From NCBI GenBank assembly GCA_910592005.1, contig CAJVPP010000225.1:1-39444 (forward strand): DNA of 39,444 bases. The letters are read 5' to 3'. This document shows, one piece after another, positions 1 to 10,907 of the stretch; the first letter of the stretch is position 1; each line of letters starts with the position of its first letter. A program made the position numbers and the translations under genes. Below the pieces are notes generated by a model that had not been told where the DNA came from, did no database searches, and saw only the letters and a list, made by a program, of their open reading frames with translations. Origin of the DNA: Funneliformis mosseae (taxonomy: Eukaryota > Glomeromycota > Glomeromycetes > Glomerales > Glomeraceae).

Positions 1-869
1 TATAATATTATATATATTTATAAAATTAATTTAAAAAAAAAATTTTTTAAAAATTTTAATTTTTCATAAAAGTAAATTAGAAGGGAATTTATAATAAATA
101 AATAGGTAAATTTGCCTGTGAATCTCTACAGTTTAAGGAATATTATTTTATATTGACAAATTTTAATAAAAAAATAATTTTATATAAAATCATAAACAAA
201 TTTATTTTAAATGAAAAATATATTTAAAGGTTGGCTAATATAATTAGAAGGTTCTAATATATACTAAATAATTAAGATTTTTTATATTTATAAATATATA
301 TAAATATTTTATGAATAAATCTAATTGTAACATTCTGTTACATGTCTTATTTGTAATACCAAAAATTTTATCCAATCAAAATTTAAGATCAGGTGTAATG
401 TCAATAAGTTAGCAAATTAAAATAAAAGATCAGTTGTATAATGAAATAAGAATTTTTTTAAAAAATTTCAAAAAACTGTTTATAACTAAAAATTTTGTCT
501 ATAAAACTGTCTTTAATACATTAAGTAAAAGTTTTTTAAATTAAATTTTGCATTTAAAAATCTTATTTATAAAATATTTATAAAATAATTTATTATTAAG
601 AAAATAAAAAAGGGTGTTATAAATAAAATATATAACAAGATATTACAAATACATTTTTCCATATTTTATTATAATTTTTGTTTTTATTTTAATAAAATCA
701 ATATTTATAATTTTTAAATAATAAATAAATAATTTCTTTTAATTAATTAATATTTTGTAATGAATTATTTGATTTTGACAATTAATTTCACTTGTAATTA
801 ATTATTAGTTTATAATTGATTACGTATTTAATTACATGTTATATTTTTGATAAAATATTTATTATAATA
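1..869. other. AT-rich intergenic tract
   Basis: No coding frame, RNA gene or organised repeat could be supported here. The stretch is dominated by A/T runs and stops occur in all frames. It probably represents deeply decayed repeat DNA, since the adjacent 870-1283 segment is a recognisable decayed element, but no end of that element can be found inside this part. Confidence 0.6.
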
Positions 870-1283
870 TATATAATTTTAATCAAATAATTCTTTATCA
901 TTCTTTAAAATAATGATGCTTTTTTATTCTAATCAAAAGATTTTTTATCATTTTTTAAAAATAATATTTTTACCATTTTAATCAAATGATTCTTATATTG
1001 TTTATTTAAAATAATATTTTTATTATTCTAATTAAATGATTATTTTTATTGTTCTAATTAATTGATTCTTTTATTATTTTTTTAAAATAATATTTTTATC
1101 ACTTTAATTAAATAATACTTTTATTTGAAATAATAATTTTAATTATTCTATTAAATAATAAAAGTATTATTTAATTAAAATAAACTAACTGAAATTTTTT
1201 AAATTGATTTTTATATAATTTAAAACTAAACTGAAATTGATTTGAACTAAAAATTTTTAGATTAATCTGAATTATTCAAAGAT
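870..1283 (-). repeat. Decayed copy of the fold-back (palindromic array) element
   Basis: The segment aligns by eye with the reverse complement of the left part of the element at 36440-37260. Alternating units of the type 'taatcaaatgattctt..atca/taaaataat' at about 880-1150 match the 25-bp palindromic units there. The terminal part at 1185-1281 (for example 'actaaaaatttttagatta' then 'attcaaag') matches the reverse complement of 36440-36480. Most mismatches replace C or G by T or A. Only one end is recognisable, so the copy is truncated or its other end is too decayed to see. Confidence 0.65.
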
Positions 1284-2201
1284 TTATACAACATATAATT
1301 ATAATTATTAAGCTAAATACAAATTTAAATTAATTATACCAATATATTTTTACTAATAATAGTGATAAAGTAATATTAGTACTAGAATTTTTTACTAAAA
1401 TTTTTAAAAAAAAGTAAAGAATTTTTAATAGTATTTATTAAAAAATAGCTAATTTATCTTCTTTTTTTTGCTAAATTATAAATAAAACTACTTTTAAATA
1501 TTTGAAATAATAGTACCAAAAAATTGAAACAAAGAAAAATCTATATAATATTGTTTATCTAAAGTCATAAAATGTATAAGACAATTGTTTTATTTTATTT
1601 ATGACATAATTGATAATAAATTTTTAAATGTTTTGATTATATAACTAGCATTATCAGTGATAAAATAAAAAATAATATATTATTAAAAAGAAATTTGATA
1701 TTTTAAAATAAAGATAAATTATTTATAATATTATTATATATTATTTGTTACAAAAACATATTTTGTAACAATTAATTTTTTTGATTCTTAAAATATAAAT
1801 TAAATTAACTGTTATTTTTTCATAAGCATCAATAGTTTTATTCACAACAATACATATTTTTTCATTTTTTAATAATATGTTTAATTTTTCAATTTCTTGA
1901 TTATATACTTTTGATAAAAATTTTCATGTGCATCTACAATTGTTTTATCTAATAAAATTATAATAATTAATTAATAATGATAATAAAATAAAATAAAAAT
2001 TAATAATCAAGAATAAAACATACCATTTTATTAAAATTTATAAAAAAAAGATCTTAATTTATTAATCTTTTCTAATAAAATATCAGTTATTAAAATTTGA
2101 ATATTTTTTAGCTTAATAATTATAAAAATAAATTTGTTTATTTAATAATTTTAAAATTTCTATATATATTTATTGGATTTATTATAATTATAATAAAATT
2201 T
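1284..2201. other. AT-rich intergenic tract
   Basis: A/T-dominated sequence without a frame longer than chance or any feature I can name. It abuts the left inverted repeat at 2202. Confidence 0.6.
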
Positions 2202-2505
2202 ATATGGGACATGCTGCAACAAAACCAGACAAAGTGAACATTCTGAAATAAGAGGCTTGTGTGGCTGAAAGTTAACTAATTTGACTAATACTAATGACAT
2301 TTTGAAAAGTACTAATGGTGCTCATTCATACCTTATGGACTTGTTAATTTTAATGTTCCCTATATCATACCAGAATGTGATGAATATAAACCATAACAGG
2401 ATTAATATATATAGGATTATCTCTATATAAAAAATATTAATATGAAATTAATTTACATCAAATCCACTATGGAACCCAAGAATTACAGCACCATTAGAAG
2501 TATTT
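2202..2505 (+). repeat. Inverted repeat, left copy (IR-L)
   Basis: About 300 bp match the reverse complement of 12130-12436. The copies share 'caaaaccagacaaagtgaac' at the outer edge, a long central match around 'cataccagaatgtgatgaat' and the inner-edge 'actatggaaccnaagaatta' region. Differences are scattered substitutions plus small indels. The outer edges both carry 'atatggg'. The pair brackets a ~10.2 kb block, so this may be the long terminal inverted repeat of a large DNA element. Alternatively the two may be independent insertions of one repeat in opposite orientation. Confidence 0.75.
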
Positions 2506-2702
2506 TAAAGAAAGCTCAAGGAGAAAAAATTGCCCCTTATGTTTTTAAAATCAATGATACCCAATCTCTCCAGGACTATCTAGATAAAGAAAAAATCACT
2601 TATGAAATTTATCAAGAAGAACGGAAAATAATAAATAATAAACAAACCTTAACATCAGCTCACGATGAACCAAGAAAGAAACGAAAACTTAAAGAAACGT
2701 AA
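2442..2702 (+). CDS. Small hypothetical protein overlapping IR-L
   Basis: An 86-codon frame starts inside IR-L and reads out of it to a TAA at 2700. The first ~20 codons lie in repeat sequence; the remainder is not shared with IR-R. The product is Lys/Glu-rich and ends in a basic nuclear-localisation-like stretch (PRKKRKLKE). A possible alternative start is the ATG at 2469 (MEPKNYS). Compared with IR-R the frame contains a one-base insertion after 'atggaaccc', so the homologous start in IR-R reads a different protein. No family is recognised. It may be the first exon of an element-encoded gene or a chance frame. Confidence 0.3.
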   Translation: MKLIYIKSTMEPKNYSTIRSILKKAQGEKIAPYVFKINDTQSLQDYLDKEKITYEIYQEERKIINNKQTLTSAHDEPRKKRKLKET

Positions 2703-3107
2703 GTAAATTTAACATAAAAAAAGCTTCCCCAAGCGACCTATCAATGAAAGATCGATTCTTATTGTTATGGTCTTGATAAAGGACTGCTCAAGTGCATTCG
2801 TTAAGCTTTTGCTCTTTTCGACACAATTGCAATCAATGAGTCAAACAATGTAAAACTTTTCGTAAGCGTCAATATTATTATTTTGATTATAGGAGAATAC
2901 ACATAATAAAGCAACATAATTTTTATTAAATCGGGTTAAATTCTCTTTTCACGCTGTAGTAGGCATACAGTATAAAATAAACCTTTTCCCCAGCGCATTT
3001 ATGCAAGAGAATTGCATATCAAAAAATCAATCGTTAATATCTAAAAAACTTGATCCACCAATAAACACATTTTTCAATAATTTTATTACACATCCGCTTA
3101 TCTAATA
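2703..3107. other. Intergenic segment with moderate GC
   Basis: No coding frame is supported. The segment keeps CpG dinucleotides ('agcgac', 'ttttcgacac', 'ttttcgtaagcg') and is therefore less decayed than the flanking AT tracts. No named motif is seen. Confidence 0.5.
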
Positions 3108-3446
3108 ATGTCCATCTTAACATTACTCAACTCTTCAGGAGCCATGCCATTCTTGGTCTTAACCGCCTTTTTTTGTTCGTTAGTCCAACGATATTCGTGG
3201 GAATCATCACCATGTGGTCAAATCTCAACAAAAAAGCAAATCTTACCGCAGAAATTAATACTAAAGTCGCCAATGAACTTTCCTACTATAAAAAGTTTTT
3301 ATTATGGGTATAGTGATTCGAAATATAGTACAATAAAGTTAATTAGCAAATGGTTAGATAGCAAAGAAAATATTAGCAGTTTAGATAATAATACTGAGTA
3401 CGGGAAAGGAACTGCCATTATATGGGTTAGGGCTCGGCAGGCTTAA
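3108..3446 (+). CDS. Uncharacterised ORF, possible frameshifted small membrane protein
   Basis: A 112-codon frame begins at the ATG at 3108. Its first ~22 residues are hydrophobic (ILTLLNSSGAMPFLVLTAFF) and run into a T7 run at 3168-3174. After that run another frame is more protein-like: it continues hydrophobic (FVSPTIFVGIITMW) and then becomes a polar helix (NLNKKANLTAEINTKVANEL), stopping at 3311-3313. One extra T in the run would fuse the two halves into a ~70-residue protein with one or two membrane segments. Neither version matches a family I know. The GC content is higher than in surrounding repeats, so a short host gene or a mutated one is possible. Confidence 0.3.
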   Translation: MSILTLLNSSGAMPFLVLTAFFCSLVQRYSWESSPCGQISTKKQILPQKLILKSPMNFPTIKSFYYGYSDSKYSTIKLISKWLDSKENISSLDNNTEYGKGTAIIWVRARQA

Positions 3447-3831
3447 CAAGCAGGCGTGTTCTTTCATGCCTTTCCTCCCTTGAAACAGCCTGCTACTCTA
3501 TCGTTTTTACTTTCATTTTTTCTTAGCCGGCCGGCACTTTCTCATATTATTTTACAAAAAAAATATAATAAAGACTTCACTTTGAATTTTTTAAACATGT
3601 ATGTGTGTTTTAGTTTTATGTGTATATTAATATAAATTCTTAAATATAAATTTTGCGTTCGCTTATCAATGAGCCATATCTGACATGTGATAAAATTAAT
3701 CAAACTTCTTAAAAGATAGAGCAAAGAAATAATGTGATGCTGGGACTCGTATTAAATTGCCTAGGACCCGCGTGCTCCCCCCTCTTTGATAGCATCGTAC
3801 ATTTCATTCGACTCCGCCGATGTAATGTTAA
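3447..3831. other. Intergenic / upstream region of the 3927 gene
   Basis: Contains a separated inverted repeat (AGCAGGC at about 3449 and GCCTGCT at about 3488) and the GC-rich palindrome GCCGGCCGGC at about 3526-3535. The rest shows no gene. It leads into the promoter of the gene starting at 3927. Confidence 0.4.
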
Positions 3832-3870
3832 TCACATGATAATATCTGTCTAGAACATTCTCTCATGTGA
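3832..3870. promoter_or_regulatory. Pair of TCACATGA/TCATGTGA octamers in a promoter
   Basis: TCACATGA lies at 3832-3839 and its reverse complement TCATGTGA at 3863-3870, 24 bases apart and 57-95 bp before the ATG at 3927. The octamer is an E-box-like palindromic core (CACATG/CATGTG) of the sort bound by bHLH factors. The same octamer, or its CACGTG version, recurs near the other host genes in the window. Binding is inferred, not shown. Confidence 0.45.
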
Positions 3871-3926
3871 TCTTGATAATCATATAAAATCGCAAGATCT
3901 ATTTTTGTCTTTCAATCATCGGCATC

Positions 3927-6683
3927 ATGACAACTAAAAGCTGGGATTCCTATTTCGACGAGATAGAACCTGATAAATGGCGCTTCTTTGACTTCTACCA
4001 GCATCGTCAACGTCAAAGTGACTTTAATAACTCATTTTCAAGGGAATCTTTCGTGCTGAAGAAATCATTAGATCGTTTGTTAGAGAGGGGCTCGTATGAG
4101 GCTAAGAAGCACGCCAAACGTCTCTTGAATACATTTAAGGCGAGTACTTTTTCTTGTTGGAAAGATTGCAATGATTACCTACCTATGACTAAGGGGGACA
4201 ACTGCGTGTTGTTCTCTTTATGATCTGCGTGATTGTTGTGGGTTAAGAGACTATTCAAAGGCAGTAAAGGTTTTTCCACCCATGACTAAGGGAAACAACT
4301 GCGTGTTGTCTCCTTTATGATCTGCGTGATTGTTGTGGTTTCATGGAAGTAAGAGATATCCTTCCTACGAGTGGAGCAAGCTACGTGTTGCCCTTCAACG
4401 ATCTGCGTGATTGTTGTTCTGCTTTGCAATGAGTCTTTCCTGTTAGAAGCATAACTCTATTTCTTGCTTTGAAAGGTGCTAATGACTTTGCTTTCTTTGC
4501 ATTCTCATTTTGATAAAAATAGAAACATCGTACTAATTATGACGAGGTTAATACCTTCTGGAATACGGTTGAGACCATTCAAACCAAACAAAAAGAATTG
4601 GAAGTTAAGAAGGTAGGTATCTAGCGAAATATTTTATGGAATATTGGGTCTATTTTTGAGTTGATATTTCCATCTTTATTAGATCGAAGCAGTCCAGAGT
4701 GTTTTTGATGGGGCCATCACATACACTGAAGAAGTGTTTGCAACTGCCACGGAAAATTTGGTGAGAATATTGTGCATGTTCTTGTTTTTATTTCTTGCAA
4801 TATCTTACCATCATTCATGAAATATTTTATAGAAAAATGAGAAAAAACGTTCATTTTGCTGAATTTCTGAAAGATAAAACCCCTCTTCCACGTGTTGTCA
4901 CTCCACGAAAGGAGTCTTTATCTGAATACACAGCTGGATCTGCGAAGTTGCTTGACCAAATGAATAAGGATATTTTCAGTGATGAAGAGGAAGTGGAGGA
5001 ACATAATAATTCGAAACAAAAGCGACGTCAAACAAGATATGGAAGAGATATCCCAGACTATTCCGAACAAGAATCTGATCAAGAATATGAAAAAGTACGC
5101 AATATGCCATATTGATCCCTAGAACTTTCATGCTAGTTCATGTATCAAATTTGAAACTTTGTATTTTAGAGAGTACGCATAAAACGGTCTGATTCACGAT
5201 CACATCATGCAGGCAAGGATGATAAACCAGAGATTGATAACGGGAAATTCAAGGTATAAGAAACGTTGTTAGGCAATATATACATTGAATCTTATAAATA
5301 CTTTAATCTAATTATCATATTATCGTTTGATTTCTCTTACAGGAAAATTATGATGAGGAAACCGAATTGTTTTTTGAATCCTCTAATATATCAACAGTTC
5401 AAGAGTTAGTCACAGAATCTATTACAAATGCGACTGAGGAATTGGTAGTTAAACTGTTGAGATGGCAAGAGAACAACCTTAAACAATTATGTCATGGAGT
5501 TCATCGTCCAGAAGAACAAAATATCAATAATCTTCTATCTGTTTCATCGATATTTTATTTCCGACAACAAAATGAACAATCCTATCTTGGTTTTCTAACA
5601 GTAAATGAAATTTCTAAAATCCGGTCAGGGGTCATCTCCAAATTTGTAAAAATTACAACTCCGCATGAATTGATAAGTTTTGTGGATGAAAATAAAAAGG
5701 TTTGTAAATTTAATTTTTATAATGGTTTAAGTGAATCGCTCTTATTTTGATTTATAATACCTTGTTAGAAATTTCAACGGGATTCTCAGGAAGAAATCGC
5801 AAGATTCATTAAATTATCTGCTGTGAAACAGAATGAACAGAATGGGAGTTTATTGAATGAAACATTTTTCAGATTATTAGAAGGATGTGCCACTTGGAAT
5901 CCTTCAGTAGATGTGAATAAAATGAATGAAGGAACATTCATTGTAGACTATATTGGACCACTGTTTAATAAGACTATCCATTACTTTAACTATGTCACAA
6001 TTCACTCATGGTATGAGATTATTTGTGGTTGATTTTTGTAAAAAAGGACTAATTTATGACTGTTTTATTCCTATAGGATCGATACAGTGTCAGATGCATC
6101 CAAATTACGCCGAGGTCGTGATAGAGTGCCCGACATATGTTGAAAAATAAAGTTGAGACCTGTATAGGTGTTTTCTGCGAAGTAACAAGCCCCAAACGTC
6201 GGGATGAGGAGCATAAAGGTTATTGGGATATTTACCGTGGTTCCATACATGCCAAGGATTCCATAGATTTTGACATCAAACATCGAGAGATGCAACCGGA
6301 TGAAACAAACCAAATTGTCATTTTTAACAATGGCCACAAAATGGAAGTATGTGTTATGACATTGTATTATCCCGGAATATATTTACTTGTTGAGGTGGAA
6401 TCGTGCACCATACCGAAAACTGTTAGAGATCTGGGATCGCTTATAAAGCTTCACCAAATATTGATGAGTATTCGGGTTAGTTTTTTTTGATATTTTAGTA
6501 ATCATGTGTTGTATGTTTGTATGCTAACTGCAGACTATAACTTAGGAGAATGCGATAGATTTGTTGGGTGAGAGAAGCCGTACCACACCGCTTCAAACAA
6601 ACTATTCAGAATGGTTACGTCCAACTGCTGATACACCAAGTGCAAAAACTGAAAACTATTTGTCCGTACTTATGAAAAAGTAG
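3927..6683 (+). CDS. Multi-exon hypothetical protein, possible PD-(D/E)XK-like C-terminal domain; two frame problems
   Basis: Proposed exons: 3927-4139, 4547-4612, 4683-4760, 4833-5094, 5170-5253, 5343-5699, 5769-6010, 6077-6475, 6546-6683 (about 610 codons). Most junctions are clean GT-AG; the first intron is GC-AG. Layout: an N-terminal helical region (SWDSYFDEIEPDKW), a short coiled segment, an acidic and basic linker (FSDEEEVEE, SKQKRRQTRY), a helical middle (exon 6), then a C-terminal domain with RVPDIC, CEVTSP, YYPGIYLL and a DLGSL-IKLHQILMSI ending. The C-terminal pattern resembles PD-(D/E)XK-like orphan families expanded in Glomeromycotina; this is inference. Two defects exist: exon 3 to 4 does not keep frame with the obvious donor (the GT at 4772 would), and exon 8 needs one extra T near 6138. 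It may be a young pseudogene, or the defects may be sequence errors. Confidence 0.5.
4183..4417 (+). repeat. Hairpin-forming tandem repeat inside a GC-AG intron
   Basis: Two near-identical ~60 bp copies (4183-4241 and 4280-4338, 97 bp apart) and a third diverged copy (about 4372-4417) carry 'atctgcgtgattgttgt' at 4223, 4320 and 4401. Copies 1 and 2 also contain the perfect 5-bp stem ACAAC-TGCGT-GTTGT at 4198-4212 and 4295-4309. The whole array lies in intron 1 (4140-4546). The intron's donor is AAG|GCGAGT and its acceptor is preceded by a TACTAAT branch-like box at 4531. CpG is retained. Possible roles are an intronic structured RNA, a splicing regulator or a simple minisatellite. Confidence 0.6.
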
Positions 6684-7339
6684 TTTGATTTTATACTTAA
6701 TCAGTGTTTGTGTTAACTTCTTCAGCTTCGTTAATAAACTTCATACTTTTGGTATTTTAACTATATATTGTATATGAGTGGGCTGTGTAAGATTTTGCAT
6801 CGGAATACATAAATGTTTATATACTACAAATTACAAAGTTTTGATTTCATGTGACTTCGTATAAATGGTTCAATCACACATGATTTACATTGCACAGTAT
6901 TCTGTATACCCTGTTACATACATTTACAAACGTTACAGATAATGATCCGTCTTTGCTCAAAGTCCGAGCAATGTAAAAAATTCGTGTAATTTTTCCTGAC
7001 CCGAGGTCAGCAAAATTTTGCCAAGAGAATTTAGGTTATTCCGGCTTATGATTTGGGGAGCGTTCGCTAAAATTTTGCCAATCACTTTTATTTCTCGCAA
7101 ATCAAAGGCGAAATCTGATTAGTCGATTATCTCGTGATTATATTAACTCGCCATCGTCAGGGCCAGAGTGATATAATTTGTTGATCACCCCGTAATAGTA
7201 AGTCATTCATAGGAACATAACACTCAACTGCGCATAATCTAATCTAACTCTGGACCAGCTTCAACTCTGTATAAATTTGAATCATGAAAAACGTTATAAT
7301 CGCTGAAATTGTTATAAATTACTTATATTCATAAAAATG
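6684..7339. other. Intergenic, CpG-retaining
   Basis: No gene is supported. TCATGTGA occurs at 6847-6854. A repeated 'aaaattttgccaa' box occurs at about 7013 and 7068. The GC content is close to that of gene regions, which suggests regulatory or unannotated transcribed sequence rather than decayed repeat. Confidence 0.4.
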
Positions 7340-7776
7340 GCTAAAACTAATTGCTATTCTGGTTTAAATCCTGTAGTATGACTAACAATAAGGATTATGA
7401 AAGAAATTTAGAGATACTTCTTAAACAGTTACCAAATAATAACAATAACATTATACCAGCGACTGAATACATACACATTGAGGACAAAGATGCCTGGGAA
7501 GATCTTGGACATGATGATATAGTGGAAGTGTTAAATTGAGAGAAAGAAAATAATGAAGAAGCTGAAGAAGAGGAAGTTGAACCAATGGAAGAAGTCGAGA
7601 TAATAAGTAACAAAACAGCAGAGGAATTAATAAATGCAGTCTTAATGTTCTTATATCAACAACCACCTGAATTTGGTGAGGTTGATAAATTCTGAAAGAT
7701 TAAATAGACAAATCGAACTAGTTATTCAAAAAAATCTTAAGCAGTCAGACCTCCACTACTATTTTGAGGATAATTG
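7340..7776 (+). pseudogene. Possible pogo/Tigger-type transposase C-terminal relic
   Basis: A frame from about 7378 reads 'MTNNKDYERNLEIL...', then IPATEYIHIEDKDAWEDL, an acidic EEAEEEEVEPMEE stretch, and a tail with NRQIELVIQKNLKQSDLHYY. It is interrupted by TGA at about 7537 and 7694, both plausible Trp codons, and by a frameshift near 7705. Just upstream, 'TNCYSGLNPVV' in another frame resembles the NCW..TGI.P segment that closes DDE domains of pogo/Tigger transposases. The catalytic core itself is absent. Assignment rests on this resemblance and is tentative. Confidence 0.4.
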
Positions 7777-9038
7777 TTGAATAAAATGAGCAGATCGCTC
7801 AAGATTTACTACAATAACATAATCATGTGATATATCTGATAATAGCAAACTCTGGTTATAATGAACAAAAACTCTTCAGCTGGGCAGTTCAGTATAAACA
7901 GTGTCAACTGTATGCAGAAATCTGATATTGCTGAAGAGGATTCACTTGCTCTTACTCATCTGCACCCACTCAGTATTATCAAGGAGTGGGATAACCTATT
8001 GGATTTCACATTCAATATTATTTTCAATCTACTGTCAACCTTTTATTATCCCTTCTATAACATGGAGATTGGCATCCCAACAAATCTGAAATTTAAAAAA
8101 ACTGGCTGATTTCTTGAAGAAGGTTTTAACTCTGTTATAATGTATCTGCCATGAGGTGATTTTCCATCCCCTAGCTGCCAATCAACTCTCTTTTGCTGAA
8201 GCAATTATCTAAGGAGAACTCTTTTCCTTACTACACACAGCTATAGCATATCCAATGTATAAGCTCTTCATGAGACAAAAACTGTGAACAAACTCCAGAA
8301 GAGATGTGATATCTGGGCATGCAATCATGATGAGTATGGGATTTTGAAATCAAAGTCAACAAGGTTTTTAACAATGATATCAAGAATGCAGTTAGCCAAG
8401 CCACCTATTATATGAGGAAATAACAGAATCTAATATATGCTTATGTTCTCAATTTTGTTTTGTAGGACAGCCTGTTCAACAAACCCACACTCAGTTTTCC
8501 TAACTCTCCTAAAACTAAGGGATAGTATTCACTTTGAAACTGTACACATTGTGTACTGTCAAACTTCTAAGACAGCAATGATCATATGCAAAGATATGCA
8601 AAAAAAGACAATCTCTTTTGCATCATACTGAGTAGAAGGCATGGTTTTTTAATTTAGCAAAAAAGATTGGCATTCGACTGTGTTGTCAATTTCTCATATA
8701 TGCTTTTGTAATACTGATGTTGAAATGATAGGACTTTCCATTTATATATAAAAAAAGTGAATGTTTAATTTCATTTAATTGGTTGAATTTCTTTAATTTT
8801 AAGTTCAATTTACATTTCTCACATAAAAGTTCAAGTGTTCTGCTAAATTTATGCAGGACATTGCATGTATACAGATATAGCAAGTGATAGCTACTTAGCA
8901 AACTTGGAATAAAACTTTTGTTGCAGAAATTACAAGAATATCTGTAAGTCGTAATTAGAACGTGATTGATTCTAGATCCAATTAACAATAAACTATAGCC
9001 TTGATTGGTATAAAATCTATATATAGGAATACTCGTAT
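7777..9038. other. Unidentified repeat-like segment
   Basis: Frames of up to 100 codons occur but have no convincing composition and are broken by stops in every phase. The bases between 7860 and 8640 are less AT-rich and look like decayed coding or transcribed repeat sequence (for example a frame with LTHLHPLSIIKEWDNLLDF at 7951-8007). No family is recognised. TCATGTGA occurs at 7823-7830. A TATA-like 'tatatatag' at about 9018-9028 precedes the next relic. Confidence 0.35.
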
Positions 9039-10807
9039 ATGGAAATTTATAATTATAATAGTTCTACTAAATTTGAAAAAGCAATACGTTTCTTAGCGAT
9101 AAGTTGCAACTGTGGTTGCTCAAAAAAGATTCTGAGAGAAAAGTTTGCTGAATTACGTGAGGCATTTCAAGCTCTTTCTCAATCTGAACAAAATATATTT
9201 TTAATGGCCCAACTGAAAGCAATAAATGGTGAAAAAATAACGGCCAGTCGACGTCTTAGAAAGAAAACGCATAATAATAAAAGAACATTTTATTATTGAA
9301 ATCGCAATATGCCGCTTTGTCAAAAAACGTATCTCAATATGTTGGGAATTAGTTGCACACACTTCAAAAATGTCAGAAATCACCTATTGACGAATGGTAT
9401 AATATCACGTATTCATGGCAATATCAAACGAATGCCGCGATAAAAGACCAAAATAACCATTGATATAATCGTTGCTACTGTCATAAAGAATTTTCTCGAA
9501 AATTATGCTGAAATTCATGGATTACCAAGTCCTGGTAGAAATGTCAATTGCATTACTCAATCGCTTACACTTTTATCAGCTGAAATGAGTTATAAATTGG
9601 TCTATCGTGATTTATTACAGGTCTTGAAAATGGTAGCACACTGAAATTGTTAAAATATGACGCATTTCGCAAATTATGGCACCAATTAACGCCTTATATT
9701 CAAATTATGAGTCTATGAACAGATTTATGTGATACATACTAACATTTTCGAAATGGCTTACAATATAATGCTCGTAAGAAAGAAGAAGCAAGAGATTTAC
9801 TAAAAAAATTCAAAGAACATCTAGTTAAGATTAAATTAGAAAGAAATTATTACAACAAAAATACGAAATTAGCAGAACAATAGAGGAAATTGGTAGATGA
9901 TAATTACACAATAACGGAAGGTAAAGTTAATTATTGTAGCGTCAATGCTACTGCTCATTACAGTTACGATTGAGCACAAAATGTTCACATATCCCATTCT
10001 GATCAACAGGTAAGTAAAATTTATTATCTCAGTCCACGTAAAGTGCATTTATTTGGTATCCAAGATGAAGCAGTATGCGAACAAATTAATTATGTTCTCG
10101 ATGAAAATGAAATTATCAGTAAAGGCCCTAATGGCACATTAAGCATGGTATTCGATGGAATAAAGAAATTGAATAAAGGTGAGAAACATTTAAAAACTAC
10201 TTGTGACAACGCGAGTGATTAGAATAAAAATAATGCTACCATTTGATTTTACTTATATTTAGTAATTTGCGGTTATTATGAAAGTATCAAATTAAATTTT
10301 ATGATACCTGGACATACTAAATTCAAGTGTGATGGTAGTTTTGGATTGATTAAAAAGCTTTATCAAAAAATGACTGTAGATTGCGTAGATTATATAGTTA
10401 AAGTTGTAAAAAAATCAAATATAGTAGGATTAAATAAAGCTCAGTGCTATAAAAACGGCAAAGGCTTTCAATACTTAGATTTTACTTCTGTATTAGGAAT
10501 TTTCTTTAAAAAATTAAGTGGTTTACAAAAATATTAGCATTTTGTATTTGAAGTAGCCAAACCTGAGGTTGTCAAAGCTCAGCTGGTTACTAATGGTGCT
10601 TTTACCAAATTTAATTTATTAAAAATCAGAAAAATAACTGTTTCTGAAATTACTAGAGAACTTAAATCCTTTTCCATCCTAGTACTAACTCCTCTTCCCT
10701 TGGATTATAAATGACAAGAATATCTTTACCATCATATTCGCCCATTTATTAGAGATGAATTCAAGGATATTACTTGTCTCAAACCAATCTATATTGATAA
10801 TGAATAA
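9039..10807 (+). pseudogene. DUF7869-like element gene, inactivated by in-frame stops
   Basis: One frame with a single frameshift near 9616 spans ~585 codons. It starts at the ATG at 9039; an SCNCGC cysteine cluster lies near codon 25, followed by NMPLCQKTYLNMLGIS, a KLWHQLTPYIQIMS segment and the block YYLSPRKVHLFGIQDE. Next come CDNASD-stop-NKNNATI and IPGHTKFKCDGSFGLIKK. The LFG, CDN..(G)QNKNN and PGHTKF..D..FG..K motifs are those I associate with DUF7869, a domain found in large repeat-borne families of animals and fungi. Stops at 9297 (TGA), 9441 (TAA), 9716 (TGA), 9740 (TAA), 9881 (TAG), 9971 (TGA), 10220 (TAG), 10244 (TGA) and 10535 (TAG) fall where Trp, Gln or Arg is expected. The function is unknown; a transposase or integrase role is only inferred. 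Confidence 0.65.
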
Positions 10808-10907
10808 CATATTTCAGTCAATTGCAAACTTTATTAGTTTTTGTTCATTTCTATTACTATTAAATTCTTTATGATTTAATCTTTTAATATTACTAAAATA
10901 ATAATAT

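Noticed and set aside
7395..7666. Ser/Leu-rich minus-strand ORFs
   Set aside because: Mirror of the acidic GAA/GAG-rich sense strand of the transposase-tail relic.
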